Shown here: positions 49,044 through 60,200 of the stretch, in pieces
Numbering within the stretch: the first letter of the stretch is position 1
How the letters are laid out: each line of letters starts with the position of its first letter
Source: Diplonema japonicum
Lineage: Eukaryota > Euglenozoa > Diplonemea > Diplonemida > Diplonemidae
DNA length: 64,000 nucleotides
Assembly (NCBI GenBank): GCA_964019335.1
Contig: OZ025655.1
Coordinates: forward strand, 530,792-594,791
Reading direction: 5' to 3'
Notes under the pieces: model-generated
Databases searched by the model: none
The model's input: the letters and a program-made list of their open reading frames with translations, nothing else
Told to the model about the DNA's origin: nothing
Translations under genes and position numbers: made by a program

Positions 49044-52000
49044 TCAGTCGGTTGTTCCGTCTGCTTTGACCACCTTGCTGACAACAGGGGTGTACACGTG
49101 GCCACCCTTCCTTCGCAGCATGGCAATCTCACTCTTAAGAGCGTCAATTTCGCGCTGTAATGTTTGCTGGGAGTGTCTCTGTTACATACCTGCTGCATGA
49201 CCACGAGGTCCTTGAGGTTCGACCTATCTGTGGACGTGGCTATCCGTGAGCCGCCTGCCATGCGTGTAAGGATCTTGTTCTGAGACACGTTGAGCTGCTC
49301 TTCTAGGCGTTGTTGCTCTTGCCGGAGGTCAGCTAGTTGCTTAAGAAGTTGGGAGTTTTTAGAGATAGTCTGCTGTTGTTGCTCCTTAAGCTTCTTCAGC
49401 GCTTGCACTTGCACACGAATGGCCTTTTCCCACGTTATTTCTTCTTTCCGCAGCCGCTCCTTCAGCTCTTCGGTCTGCCTGTCAACAGAGACGTCTTCTA
49501 AGGATTCCAGATCCACCTTTTGCCCGAACTTCAGCAGTTGTACTTCGTACACTTTCTGCTCCCATTCCTTCACGTAAGCTTCTGTGGCTCGCTTTTCTTT
49601 CATCAGTTGACAGTGTGTCCTCTTCAGCTCGTTGTGCTCCTTGTTCAAAACCTTCTTGTCCGTCTGCAGCTGTACAATACGATTGCACAGGTCGCGCATG
49701 CCTCCGTTCGTGAAGACAACAAGGTTCTCATGGTCTGAAGGCACTTGCTGGCTTTCGTTCAGAGCTTGTATCTGTGACAGCTTCAAGACGATTGAGGTCT
49801 CCAGCTGGTTCAGCTTTTGCTGTTTCTCTGTTTGGAATGACTGGATCTCGTTCTCAACCTGGCCCAGTTTGGTGTTAGTTGCCTCCTCACGCTTCGTTAG
49901 TGCATCGTTCTCCTTACGGAGTTGCTCTATCGACTTTTGAAAGTCTGTCACCACCTCTTCCTGATCTAGGCGCTTCTCGCGCATCTGCAACACCTCCTCA
50001 TACGTGCTCTCATCACAGCCTTCAGGACACACGTCTTCCTCATCGTCGTTGTTCTCTTCCTCCTCATCTGACTCCCAGTCGTCGTCACTGGACTCTTCTT
50101 CTTCCTCTTCTCCTTCCCCTTTCAGAGTCTTTCGTTTCACTTTTTTTCTGAAGATTTTCATCAATTGGTCTCTCATCCCTTGCGGCAAACCGGAGAGAAG
50201 CTGAAGCATGTCGTTCATATACGTCTTCTCCCGCTCCAGCAAGAGCTCGATCTCCTTCATTTTCTCGTTGAGCCGCACCTGGCACTGGTTCGTTTTCTGA
50301 GTTACCTCAAGTTTCTCGTTTCTATGGCCCTCTAGTTTCTTTGTAAGTGCCTCGTCCCGTTTTTTGAACTCTTTAAGCAACACAAGCTCCCTGTAGAGCA
50401 GTAGGATCCTCATGTCGGCCATTTTGAGGTCACCTTCGAGCTTGAACTTCTCCCTCCGGAGCTCTTCTAGCGCTTCGTCAAATGTTGCGATGGTTTTGTT
50501 GATTTTACGGCGCAGTTTATCCTTCTCGAAAATGAGTTGGTATCGCTTGATGGATTCTTCTTCCTGTTCAAGTGCAGACTTGGGGAGCTTTTCGAGTTTC
50601 GTCTTCAGCTCTAAGTTAAGCCGCATCTCAGCTGTGATGGTGTGCGACTCGCGTCTGGTGTGCGTTCGCAGTGATGCCTTCCGCGCCTGCACCGTCTTGT
50701 CAGTCTCGTCGGTTTCGTCTTCTTCGTCGTTATCATCACCACCTAAGTCACCCCCAAACCCCGCCTTTGCCTTAGCATCCTTCTCTGCCTTCCGCCGCGC
50801 TTTTGCCCTTTCCTTCTCGTACTGCTGCAAAGCATCCCGGCTGCACGGATTCTGCCGCATCTTGTCAGGCATTTCAAAGTCCTCCATTTTGTATAAATCA
50901 GTCTTCTCATCGACTTTCAGCTTCTTATTAATCTCATCTATCTTCTTCATGTCGCGGTTGATGTTCACTATAAGGCGCTCCTTCAAGTCCCGCATCGCCA
51001 GGAACCTCTCGTTGAAGTCAAGGCGCAGGGTGTTGATTGACTCCTCCAAGAGAATCAGCTGCCGTTCTTTCCTCTCCGCGGTGACTCGTTCTGTTTCCTT
51101 AACAATGTAGTTGGGGTCTGTTTTCAGCTTTTTGTCACCCATGCCACTCTCAGCCTTTTTAATAGCTTGCTCGTCCTTAGGGTCTTCTTGGTCAGCGAGC
51201 GGCCTCTTCGAAAGGAGTTCGTCGTACAACGCCTTGCGTTCTGTGCGTTGCCGCTTTCGCTCTTCTGCCTTCTCAAGCTGTGACTTCACGTGGGTCTTTT
51301 CTTCTTTCTTCGACTTCTTGGTTGAGTTCAGTGCCAGAACTTCACCAGTATCTGCAGAGACGGCTGGCTCGCTGGTGTCGGGTACATCGACAGTGGGTGC
51401 TGACAAAGCGCTGCCCGGGACAGGCTCGGGTTGCACGTTAGGCTCTTGCTGCTCAGATACCGGAGATGCAAGATCGGGGGACGTACCAGGGTCCTGATGC
51501 ATCTGGTTCCTTCGTTGGTTCTCATTCAAGATCAGGTCGTGCACTAACTGAATCTTCCTTTTCTGTTCGGAAGTGAGCTCAGGTGTCCTAAATGACGACA
51601 CGCACCTGTAGGACGTTTGAATGATCATCGGTTGCATACTTCTCAGAGGCGAAGGCGTTTAACACAATTCTGTCGACCTTCAGGCAGCTTACGTAAGTCA
51701 CCTCAAGTTTCTTCCGTGCAATCGCTGACTTGGCTGATTCCCATGCCCACTTGTTCGACACCTATGCGGAGTGCTGTGTGACGTGACTCATACCTCGTTG
51801 ATGAGCCGCTCGTTTTCCTTGTGCAGCAGCTGTGTGATCTCAGGGTCCAGTTCTAGCTCGTCGTTATTGATCTTCCTCCCAGGCAGTGCATTTGCATTGG
51901 AATTCACGATAGCTTGGTACTCGAGCTGCAAGTTCTTGACCTTTTCGCTGTGTTAATTTTCAGATATGGATGCCTACTTCTCAACATACTTCAGCGTTAG

Positions 52001-54562
52001 TTTTTTGAGCTGGGCGGCTTCATGTGCCCTGTCTTTGTCCTCTTTGTCCTGTTGAAGAGATAAAATTGGTACTAAACATACCTTGGTCTGCTGGATGGAC
52101 AGAGCATCGTAAGAAGAGATGTCAGGTATCTCCTTGGTAGGTTGTGCCCATCCGTTGACGTCGACGGTTGCTGAAGGGGGTGGCTCTGCTGCATCGGGTA
52201 TGCCTTTCAGCTGTTGGTGTGTGCATTTCCTTTTTTCTTGTTCAGTTCATGTGTACCTGGTGGGACAGGAATGACCCGTCCTCGCCGACAGTCAGCAGGA
52301 TCGACTCGTCGAAGGACATTGCCATGCCGTGGATCATGCCAGGTAAGCAAGCACCGCTCTGCCGGATCTCCGACCTCCCGTCATGCGCCAGGTTCAAGTG
52401 CCAGACCTTCTTCAGAGGCGACGTGTTCTTGCCTAGCACGTCCCTCAAGATCACAGTCCCGCTGTTACAACCCATCATCAGGTATGTTCCCATCGGTGAC
52501 AGCTTCATTCTGCAAACAGTAAACTATCACTACATATCATACCTCCGCACAACTGTGTTCAGGTGTGACACATTCATCAACGGGTCCTCGGGTGTGACCT
52601 CAATGCCTTCATGCGGCCACGACACGCCAGTGTAAGTGTAAGCAGACTCGATATGCTGTGGTTACGGTGCAATGAAAGACAATGGTATACCTGCATGGCG
52701 ATGACAAGATTGTTGCCCTGCTTGACGGGCAACCGCAGAATGGAGTTGACTGCGAGGGGGTCCATCGAGGTGTGGACCACCTCCATTGTCTCCTCCTCTT
52801 CCTCTTCGTCCTCATCCTCATCAGGGTCGTCTTCAATGTTGCGTTGCTTAACAGCCTTCTCAGGGGGTTTAGGGCGCTGCAGGTACTCCAGTTTCTCGTA
52901 TGTGCACTCGAAGACGAAGGTGATATTCGGGTCGATGGAGTCGGGGTCGGGGCGCAGCACTGCAAACACTTCGCCGTTCTCCAGCCCTGCAATGAGCTTG
53001 GTCCCTTCCCAGTACACGCAGTTTGCGGTGCTGGGCAGAGAAGACTCGCCGACTGGCACCCACTTCGACGTGATGTCCTTTATTTCAAAGAAAAAAACCT
53101 TTCCATCGGTGCTTACCGTAGCCATCCACGTGTGGTCACTGTTGAATGCCATGTCGCAGATGGCCGTGGTATGCGGTTTCCACGCTGAGACAAGGCTGAA
53201 GCCCACTGAGGTTTTCTTGAGGATGCGCACGACCCCGTTCTCAAAGGCAGCGACGATGAGGGACCCTGTTTTGTCGACCGACAGCGGCACCCAGTGCAGA
53301 CAGGCCAGCCCGGCCGAAAAGGCCCTGTGGTACAGCTCCTGCTTTTTGACGAAAGACCACATCCTCATCGTTCCGTCCCTCCCGCCTGTGACACAACAAT
53401 AGTCTGTTGGAGATGCCTCGATGCAAGTGATGGCTCCGGCGTGCATCTGAAGCAGCTTATCAGAAGTGGACGCGATTGGAATCTCTGAATAGATAGTGCT
53501 CATGTTAAGGATGGGGGTCCGCCAGTAAGCACCGTTGGAGTCTTGGATAATCCAGTTCTCAGTCCCCTTGGCGACTGAACGTATGCAGCAGTTGTCGCCA
53601 ACTTTGATGCTTTTGATGCATTGTATCTGGCAGCCTTCCATGTCTTCAGATGAGTCGGCCATGTCGATGTCGGAGAAGCGCCAGTACTTCATGTAACCAT
53701 CGTTGCCGGCGGTCATGAATGCACGAGTGGTCTCACCTGCGGCGTTGGTTTCTTCGAGGAGTTCAACGGCCTCGACGGGACCATCGTGGCAGGGCGCGCC
53801 ACCTAGGAGGCGAATGTCGATTTTGAGTAGGTTTGCTTCCCACATGAGAAGCGTGCCGTCTTGTGAGCCGCTGAGGACTTTGCCGTCGGGGAGCTCAGCG
53901 TAGCCGACTATGTCCTGAATGTCGACTTTGCCGAATTTTCCGATAGCTCCCTGTAATTTGAGCCCGGTGAAGGTCTGCGCCATTTCCCAGAATTTAATAT
54001 GTCCGTTCCCGCTGGTGGTGAGGAAGCCGTCGTCGTAGGGGTTGAACGTCACACGGAAGACCTCGCTTCCCCACGCCTTGAAGCGAAGGATCACCGTTTC
54101 CTGTTCCCAGTTCCACACAGTTAACATGTAGTCGTCCTCGCCTCCTACTGTGGCGAGCTTGTCACCTTTACTGTTGTAGTTCGCTGTCGTGTAGTAATTT
54201 TCTGTCCCGGCCTTGAGGGTCTTCACGACATTGCGTCCTGCGTAGGAATAGACGTACACCTTGGGTTTGGTCCCGGCTGGCGATTGGCTTCCGACTTTCT
54301 CGGCAACTGCAAAGTACTCTTTTGAAGGGTGTACACATATCGCACCGATGCCACCCCCGTCAATGCCAAGCACCCACTCTACCTTCTTCGTGGTTAAATC
54401 GATGATTTGTACCAGGTTCCCGCATGCGGTTAGAATCGTGTTGTCGTCGATGAGGTGTGTGTTCCACAGCCGTGTGAAGTCGCAGCTGAATGTGTTTAGA
54501 ATCCCCCCCACGTACTCTTCGTTGGGGAAGGCTGGCTCTTCTTCCTTCTTTTTCGGCGGCAT
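49044..54562 (-). CDS. CFAP44: CFAP44 axonemal WD40/coiled-coil protein
   Basis: Nine exons: 54562-52691, 52655-52543, 52509-52257, 52210-52082, 52048-51990, 51947-51794, 51761-51640, 51605-49190 and 49154-49044. Introns are 35, 33, 46, 33, 42, 32, 34 and 35 nt; the spliced length is an exact multiple of three (1742 residues). Residues 1 to about 720 are WD40 repeats, including S-G-S-Q-D-G-T-L-L-M-W-E and G-R-D-G-T-M-R-M-W-S. An acidic insert lies near 590. Then W-A-W-E-S-A and K-V-D-R-I-V-L-N-A-F...S-F-R-T-P, and a long coiled coil ending L-R-R-K-G-G-H-V-Y. This order is diagnostic of CFAP44 (WDR52), which with CFAP43 tethers the inner dynein arm f/I1 head to doublet microtubules. It supports a motile flagellum. 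Confidence 0.93.
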
Positions 54563-54799
54563 TTCCCCCTTTTTTTTCTTCTTTTACAAAAAAAAAGTTA
54601 TCGACTTTCTTCAAGCAGACATCTATTCTTTTTTTTTAATTTGCCTCCTCACTACCTGTGTGGGCATGACGTTTCTTTAAAAGTCCGCTATACGGAAGAA
54701 CAAAAAATTTTAAACAAAAACTCTATCTTTTTTTTTTTTCTTCTTCTTCTTCCAAATGGGATAAAAAGTTTTTTTTTCTCTCTCCCTCTCCCCACTCCT

Positions 54800-56112
54800 T
54801 CACCTGACGAGGGTTTGACGGGGCAGCTTGCTCTTCCTCTCCATGATGCGCTCCAGTTCTTGCTTGACAAGACATCTTTTCGAAATGGGTTCTGTTTTGG
54901 GCGCTTCTTGCTTCCGTCGTTTCCGCAGCTGGGAGTGAGTAGGGGTGACCAAGGAAAGCGCAGGGACCTCCTTCGGTTCTTTCCAGACCGCATCAACGTT
55001 CGCAATTTCATTATGGAGCTTAAGAGCTTGCCGGAGAAACGTACTGTTCTTGGGGTTCATCTCGAGACCTTCGAACAGCGCCTTTTGAGTAGGATTACGT
55101 AGGAGAAGGATTCTTATTCACACATACCTTCAACGTTTTAGGCAAGGTGAGTGCGTACACCGCAACGAGGATATCGTTAAGGCATTGTTCCAAGGGGTAC
55201 ACTTGTGACTCTGGTTTTTTTTGTCCCCACCCTTCCTCACGGTTCAAAAAAATACATACCACCATTTTTTTCGTCCTTCTGCTCGCCTTGCACGATCCTG
55301 CTGTCGGCCAAACATGCCTCCGGGTCGAAATCTATGCCGACGGCAGCCAACCTCAACGGCAACAGAACATCTTCCACAACACCCTTTGAACACGGGTCAC
55401 GATGAACGAAGTTCTTCAAAGGCCATTTTCGGACAACAGGCGGCGACGGCGGTGCTGTGTACATTGAGAATGAAGACTCCTGCCGTGGCAGGACCTCATT
55501 GGTTTCAATCACCTCATATTTACGTTTTAAACTGGTAGGAGTGGTTATAGAGTCTTGGGACAGGCAAGGACGTGTCCACAAGGGCAGCATGGAGTCCCCT
55601 GTGTCGTGCTCGGGGTCGAAGAGAGAATGGTCTTCGTTGAGCTCGTTGGCTTCAAGAGCACTGCTGCTCCCGGGTGATGCGTTCTCACCTTCGTAAGATC
55701 CTTTAAACAGATCGTGGAGGTGGGAGGGTTCTGGGAATATAACCGGCCCCAAGCTGAAGTATGTACCGCAGATTTCGCTGAAAAGCTTCATGTTAATGAT
55801 CTGAAACAGTTCCCTCTTCCGTGTTTCGTAGGATTTGTCGTCATTGCAGGAGTTGTTCGAGATGTAGCTCAGTAGCCCATCCCCTCGATATGTTTTCATC
55901 TTCCCGATGAACCATTTTCTCGTTAAGTTCCCGGCTTCTTGCGGCCGGTGTCGCATTTCGGGTCCCACGTCGGCCCACAGTGTCTCGAACACTTTTTGCA
56001 GCGATCCTTTTACCACCCAGCAGCTTCCGTCTGCCGTCTCTGCTTTGAACCTTCCGATGAAGAGTTTCACCTCATCTTTTAAACCACCAGATTGGGTGCT
56101 GTTTTGAGACAT
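54800..56112 (-). CDS. Unknown 405-residue protein
   Basis: Three exons: 56112-55260, 55210-55128 and 55081-54800, with introns of 49 nt (GTATGT..ACCAG) and 46 nt (GTATGT..AAAAG); spliced length is a multiple of three. Begins MSQNSTQSGGLKDEVKLFIGRF. The N-terminal 150 residues look globular (W-V-V-K-G-S-L-Q-K-V-F-E-T-L-W). A Ser/Pro/Glu-rich middle contains P-P-S-P-P, and the C-terminus is basic with R-K-R-R-K-Q, a possible nuclear localisation signal, and ends with a basic helix. The pattern suggests a nuclear regulatory protein, but no domain is recognised. The AG immediately before ATG could be the acceptor. Confidence 0.75.
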
Positions 56113-57163
56113 CTTCAAAACAAACAACCCACCTCTTCTCCCTCCCACCTCTTCCCTCCTGTTTTCGTGATTTTTTGAAGACAACCCGAATGTATGTGGG
56201 GGAGGATTACAATAAGAATAAGAAAGAACATGAACTTTGTTAAAAAAAAAGGGGGATGGAGGGGGGGAGGGACATAGGGCAAAGACAGGTGGATTGGGGG
56301 GGGTTTTTTTTTGTTTCCTTTTTGAAACCGGAAAAGAAGGGGAAAAGTAAAAGGAGCATGCATGCGCGTTTTAGAGACTTGGGGAGAAAATAAGAAAAGC
56401 TATGTCACAGCTTCTTTTTTTTTTTTTTTTTGTAAGGGACGCTACTAAATACCCCCTTTTTTTCCCCCCTCTTCCTAATCGTTTTATGTGACTAACGAGT
56501 GTGAGTGTGTGTGTGTGTGTGTGTGTTGCTTATTTTTCCTTTTCTTTCCTTCAGAAAGCGGAAAAGAAGCAAGATAATCCTTTTTTAAAAAAAGAGGGGG
56601 ACCTGTACGGGCTGTCTTGTTCTCTTTCAAAGAAACCCTTGTTGTGCACCTATCCCCCCCCCACTCTCTCCAATGTGGGTAAAACCGACACCGAACCATT
56701 GCATTAAAGAGTGGAAAAAAAAACCCCCTACAAAGAAAAAATGACACTATGGTGAGGGGAGAAGTATTAGCAACAACCCACCAACATGTCTTGAGGGGGG
56801 AGGGTGATATTGAACTAATTCTTAACCAATGCTTAAGGAGAAGTAAGGTGCCTCCCATTCCTCCTATCACTTTGCTGGAAAAATTTCAGAAAAACAAAAA
56901 GCTAACAACTGTGAGGTGTCCACTCCATTGCCTTCCTGTGCACAGTTCCCTCACGCTGACTCAAAAAAAAAAAAAAAAAAAAAAAAAAAAAGCGGGGTGG
57001 CAACAAAAAGCAAAACATTCGAGACGGGGGAAAACGGACCATAAACCGATTTGCTTTTTTTTTTTTTCTTCTCGCTGTACCCATCTAAGAAAAGGAGAGG
57101 AGAAAAAAAAAAAATACTCCAAAACCTAATGTACAAACTACACTAAATTGTCCCGGCCTGTTA
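56113..57163. other. 1.05-kb intergenic region
   Basis: A GT-repeat microsatellite at about 56503-56527, purine and pyrimidine tracts and an A run near 56965-56990; no gene seen. Confidence 0.6.
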
Positions 57164-59956
57164 TCAGTCCAGAGATGGCTGTCTAAAGGCTTTGTTCCAC
57201 GTGATGTTAGTAGCGGTGGTAGAGTCACGATGGGGGGCCGTTGTGGACTCGGAATCTTGCACGCAGAACGACATTTGGAAGTCGATGAAGGTGATCTCGC
57301 CATCCGCGTCATAGTCCAGCCTGGAGTGGAAGGCTTCTAGCTGTGACTTTGAGAGCGGCCAGATCTGGATCTCGACAGACCTGTCCCCACGGCGTTTCAT
57401 GCTTTTCTTGACAGCCTCCTCATCTATGCCGAACAGCCTAGCTACGTACATTTCTGACTCGTGAGCTCCAAGCCTGTACACCACCTGCTTCCTGAAGTCT
57501 TTAGCCAGCCCGTACAAGTTCTTGTTCTGTGCGTTCATGTGCCCCTCCCCTGAGAGGCTCATCTTCGCGATCACTGCTCGTAAGTCATCCACACTTATGG
57601 TCCCCCGCTTCTCCCTGTCCAGCAGTCTGAACGCGCTGTTGTGTGACATCCGCCTGAGGTACTTTTTGAACCTCTGCATCAGCCACAGGTCCCACATGAT
57701 GTGCTGTTTCGTGTCGATCTCCCACACCATGCCCGTCCAGTTCTTCACGCACGTCATGTACCCCACGTCGTGATGCCGTTCGAACAGCTCCAGCCATTTA
57801 TCCTTGCTGCAGTACCCTGTGCTGTCGGGGTCCATTGCACTGTACAGCATGAACACGATGTCCTTGTTCAGCAGCGTGCCCAGCTTGTTTGTCACAAGTT
57901 CGAAGAACTCAGTGTAGTACAAATGATCTTTGGTGCACATGTCGTCAAACAGCGTGCTCAGCTTGTTCTTGTTCTGGCTGCCCAACCACTTGACAAGATG
58001 CGGCAGCCACTCATGGAAGCGCTGCTGCAGGAATGGGATGTCGTACCTGCGGAGGAACTTCGCAAACGGGATGCGCTGCGTGTCGGGGTTCGCGGCCGCT
58101 AGGTACCGCCTCATGAAGAACCACGGGAGGTCTTCCACACCCACCAAGCTCGAAAGGATGTCGCGCCACTCACTCTTCCACACGGTGCCGCGGTCTGTGG
58201 TGTCGGTCTCGCAGAACGACGCCATAAGCATGTGCCTGTTCTGAAAAATCTTTTCTCGAAGCTGCCTCAGAACGTCCTTCTCAGCACTAACCCATTTCGT
58301 GAGTGTCCTGGCGAGAGCCGACGAATCATTAGAAGGGGTGTTGTAGCTGGGCGACAACAGATTGGGCCCCGAGGGGGACACAGGTAAAGGAGGCAGCAAA
58401 CTGTTAGAGAGGGGCTCGTAGACCTTCCAAGTGTCGTAGATGATAGACATCTTGGAGTTGCGCATCATCATAATGGCGACAGCGCCGTGGTTGGCATCGA
58501 TGCCGGAATAGTTGCTGGCCGAGAAAACTGTAGTGATGAGGTCGTCGTGCAGCCGCTCGTAGCCTGCGTGTGGCACGTGGTGAGCCCTGATTACAAGGCT
58601 CAACTTGTTGTTTTTTGTGAATCTTTTCGTCAGTGGCAGCCGCCACTTACACCCCGCATCGCGTGTGGCGTTGTGTTCATAGTCCGGCATGCCCTCCTCG
58701 TACGGCTCGAGGTCCGGATCCGACCACAACAAGTCAAGGAAGATTTGCTCCTGCTTGTTCTTCGGTTGTGAAGGGATCTCCTGGAATCTGTTGATGCTGT
58801 TGATCTCGTCAATGAGGATGTCGTACCTCGGCAGCCCACCGTGAACAATTAGGTATGCACTGTCCACCAGTGCACACAGAGGAAGCGAGTTGAAGACTTC
58901 AAGCATCAATTTATACACGGATTCCGAGTACTTGGCCAGTACCTCCTGGTGACACCCGTAGTGGTCCGTGCAGGCTTGGCTTTCGTGGTTTCCTCTGTTC
59001 AAAAAAACACAGCCTGGGAAAGCGAGGAACATGGCAAGGACGCAGCATAGCACCTCGCAGCTGTTGCAGCCTCTGTCGACGAGATCGCCATTGAAGATGT
59101 AGATGAGCTTTTCTGAAGGGAGGCCCCTGTCGTCGATGATCCTGTTGAAGTCCTGCAGCTGGCCGTGCAGGTCGCCTATCACAACGCAAACAGTGCCATC
59201 CACAGGGGTCACAACCTGTACGTTTGGGATCTCTGATAGTTTGTACCGTGAGATGGTGAGCAGTTTCTTCACGTAGGTGATGGGCAGCCTTTTGTGAGCG
59301 ATGAGCTCTCTCAGAGATTTGATGTGGTCGACTTTTTCGTCATACGGGAGGTAGGAGAGACCTTCGTCAGGGTACTGCAGCAAGTCGTCCCCGTTCATGG
59401 TTTGCTTGGTGTCCTGCACCAGAATGGACATACGTTTTGCAGGGCCGTCTGGAACTAGAAGGTTGTTTGTTGTGGACTTGAAGAGCCCCCGCTCATCGTA
59501 TTTGTCCATCTTGAGCCAGATGATCCGGAAAATGAGAGCACACCACTCACGAGTGACCCGTATGCCGCGAACGAATTTCTGTAATCGTTGAACAGCATCG
59601 AGTTCGGTTGTAGGCGGGCTCCTGCGTTTTAAGGAGCTCTCGTAGCTTCCCGGGCAGTACTGAGGGTTCAGCAGCCGTTTTATCACTACGCTTCCGCACC
59701 TTTCGCATTCTGCCGGGTGGCATGATTTTAAATGGTTGTCGAAGTCGCTCAACGCAAACTCCAAACCGCATTTGAAGCACCGTGACTTTCTCATCTTGTC
59801 GCAGCCTTGTTTGTGTTCGGTCCAGCCCTCCACGGCTATCCTCTGATGGCACCATGCGTTGGGGCAGATGTAGAAGTTGGGTGCCTTTGGTGTCAATGAT
59901 TGCTTCCCCTTTGTGCTCTCCTTCTTGCTCTTAGTGTCGGATTGACAGCAACCCAT
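57164..59956 (-). CDS. PPEF-type serine/threonine phosphatase, dually acylated
   Basis: 930 residues, single exon, from MGCCQSDTKSKK: Gly2 myristoylation and Cys3/Cys4 palmitoylation. Kinetoplastid PPEFs are known dually acylated proteins. A Cys/His-rich zinc region follows (C-x4-C, C-x2-C pairs, residues 30-90), then an IQ-like helix (A-V-Q-R-L-Q-K-F-V-R-G, about 120). The PPP catalytic core has G-D-L-H-G-Q (263), G-D-L-V-D-R-G (294), G-N-H-E (323), H-G-G, and R-A-H-H, so all metal ligands are present. The C-terminal 350 residues are EF-hand related. The last loop, D-Y-D-A-D-G-E-I-T-F-I-D-F (885), is canonical; another, D-P-D-S-T-G-Y, is degenerate. Ca2+-regulated dephosphorylation at a membrane or flagellum is likely. 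An upstream in-frame extension would bury the acylation signal and is rejected. Confidence 0.93.
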   Translation of the reverse strand: MGCCQSDTKSKKESTKGKQSLTPKAPNFYICPNAWCHQRIAVEGWTEHKQGCDKMRKSRCFKCGLEFALSDFDNHLKSCHPAECERCGSVVIKRLLNPQYCPGSYESSLKRRSPPTTELDAVQRLQKFVRGIRVTREWCALIFRIIWLKMDKYDERGLFKSTTNNLLVPDGPAKRMSILVQDTKQTMNGDDLLQYPDEGLSYLPYDEKVDHIKSLRELIAHKRLPITYVKKLLTISRYKLSEIPNVQVVTPVDGTVCVVIGDLHGQLQDFNRIIDDRGLPSEKLIYIFNGDLVDRGCNSCEVLCCVLAMFLAFPGCVFLNRGNHESQACTDHYGCHQEVLAKYSESVYKLMLEVFNSLPLCALVDSAYLIVHGGLPRYDILIDEINSINRFQEIPSQPKNKQEQIFLDLLWSDPDLEPYEEGMPDYEHNATRDAGCKWRLPLTKRFTKNNKLSLVIRAHHVPHAGYERLHDDLITTVFSASNYSGIDANHGAVAIMMMRNSKMSIIYDTWKVYEPLSNSLLPPLPVSPSGPNLLSPSYNTPSNDSSALARTLTKWVSAEKDVLRQLREKIFQNRHMLMASFCETDTTDRGTVWKSEWRDILSSLVGVEDLPWFFMRRYLAAANPDTQRIPFAKFLRRYDIPFLQQRFHEWLPHLVKWLGSQNKNKLSTLFDDMCTKDHLYYTEFFELVTNKLGTLLNKDIVFMLYSAMDPDSTGYCSKDKWLELFERHHDVGYMTCVKNWTGMVWEIDTKQHIMWDLWLMQRFKKYLRRMSHNSAFRLLDREKRGTISVDDLRAVIAKMSLSGEGHMNAQNKNLYGLAKDFRKQVVYRLGAHESEMYVARLFGIDEEAVKKSMKRRGDRSVEIQIWPLSKSQLEAFHSRLDYDADGEITFIDFQMSFCVQDSESTTAPHRDSTTATNITWNKAFRQPSLD

Positions 59957-60200
59957 TGTATCATTTAAGGTGTTGTTGCCTTTTTCAAAAAAAATAATTA
60001 TGTACAACAAGAAAAACAAAATAGTGTTCCGTGATTCTTTTAGGTTATAAACATATGGAAAGGGAGGGGGGGGGGGGGGTGAAAACGGATATTCTCTCGT
60101 CATGGAAATGGCGAGTTTTTTTTTTTTAAAGAAGAGAATACTGAAGAATCAACACGATCGAGTTTAAAAAGAAAAAATCTAAAACTTTTTTTTACTGCCC

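Noticed and set aside
48998-49200. C-terminal extension of CFAP44 reading through to 48998
   Set aside because: A 35-nt intron (49155-49189) restores the family's conserved LRRKGGHVY ending with a stop at 49044; the read-through tail is non-homologous.
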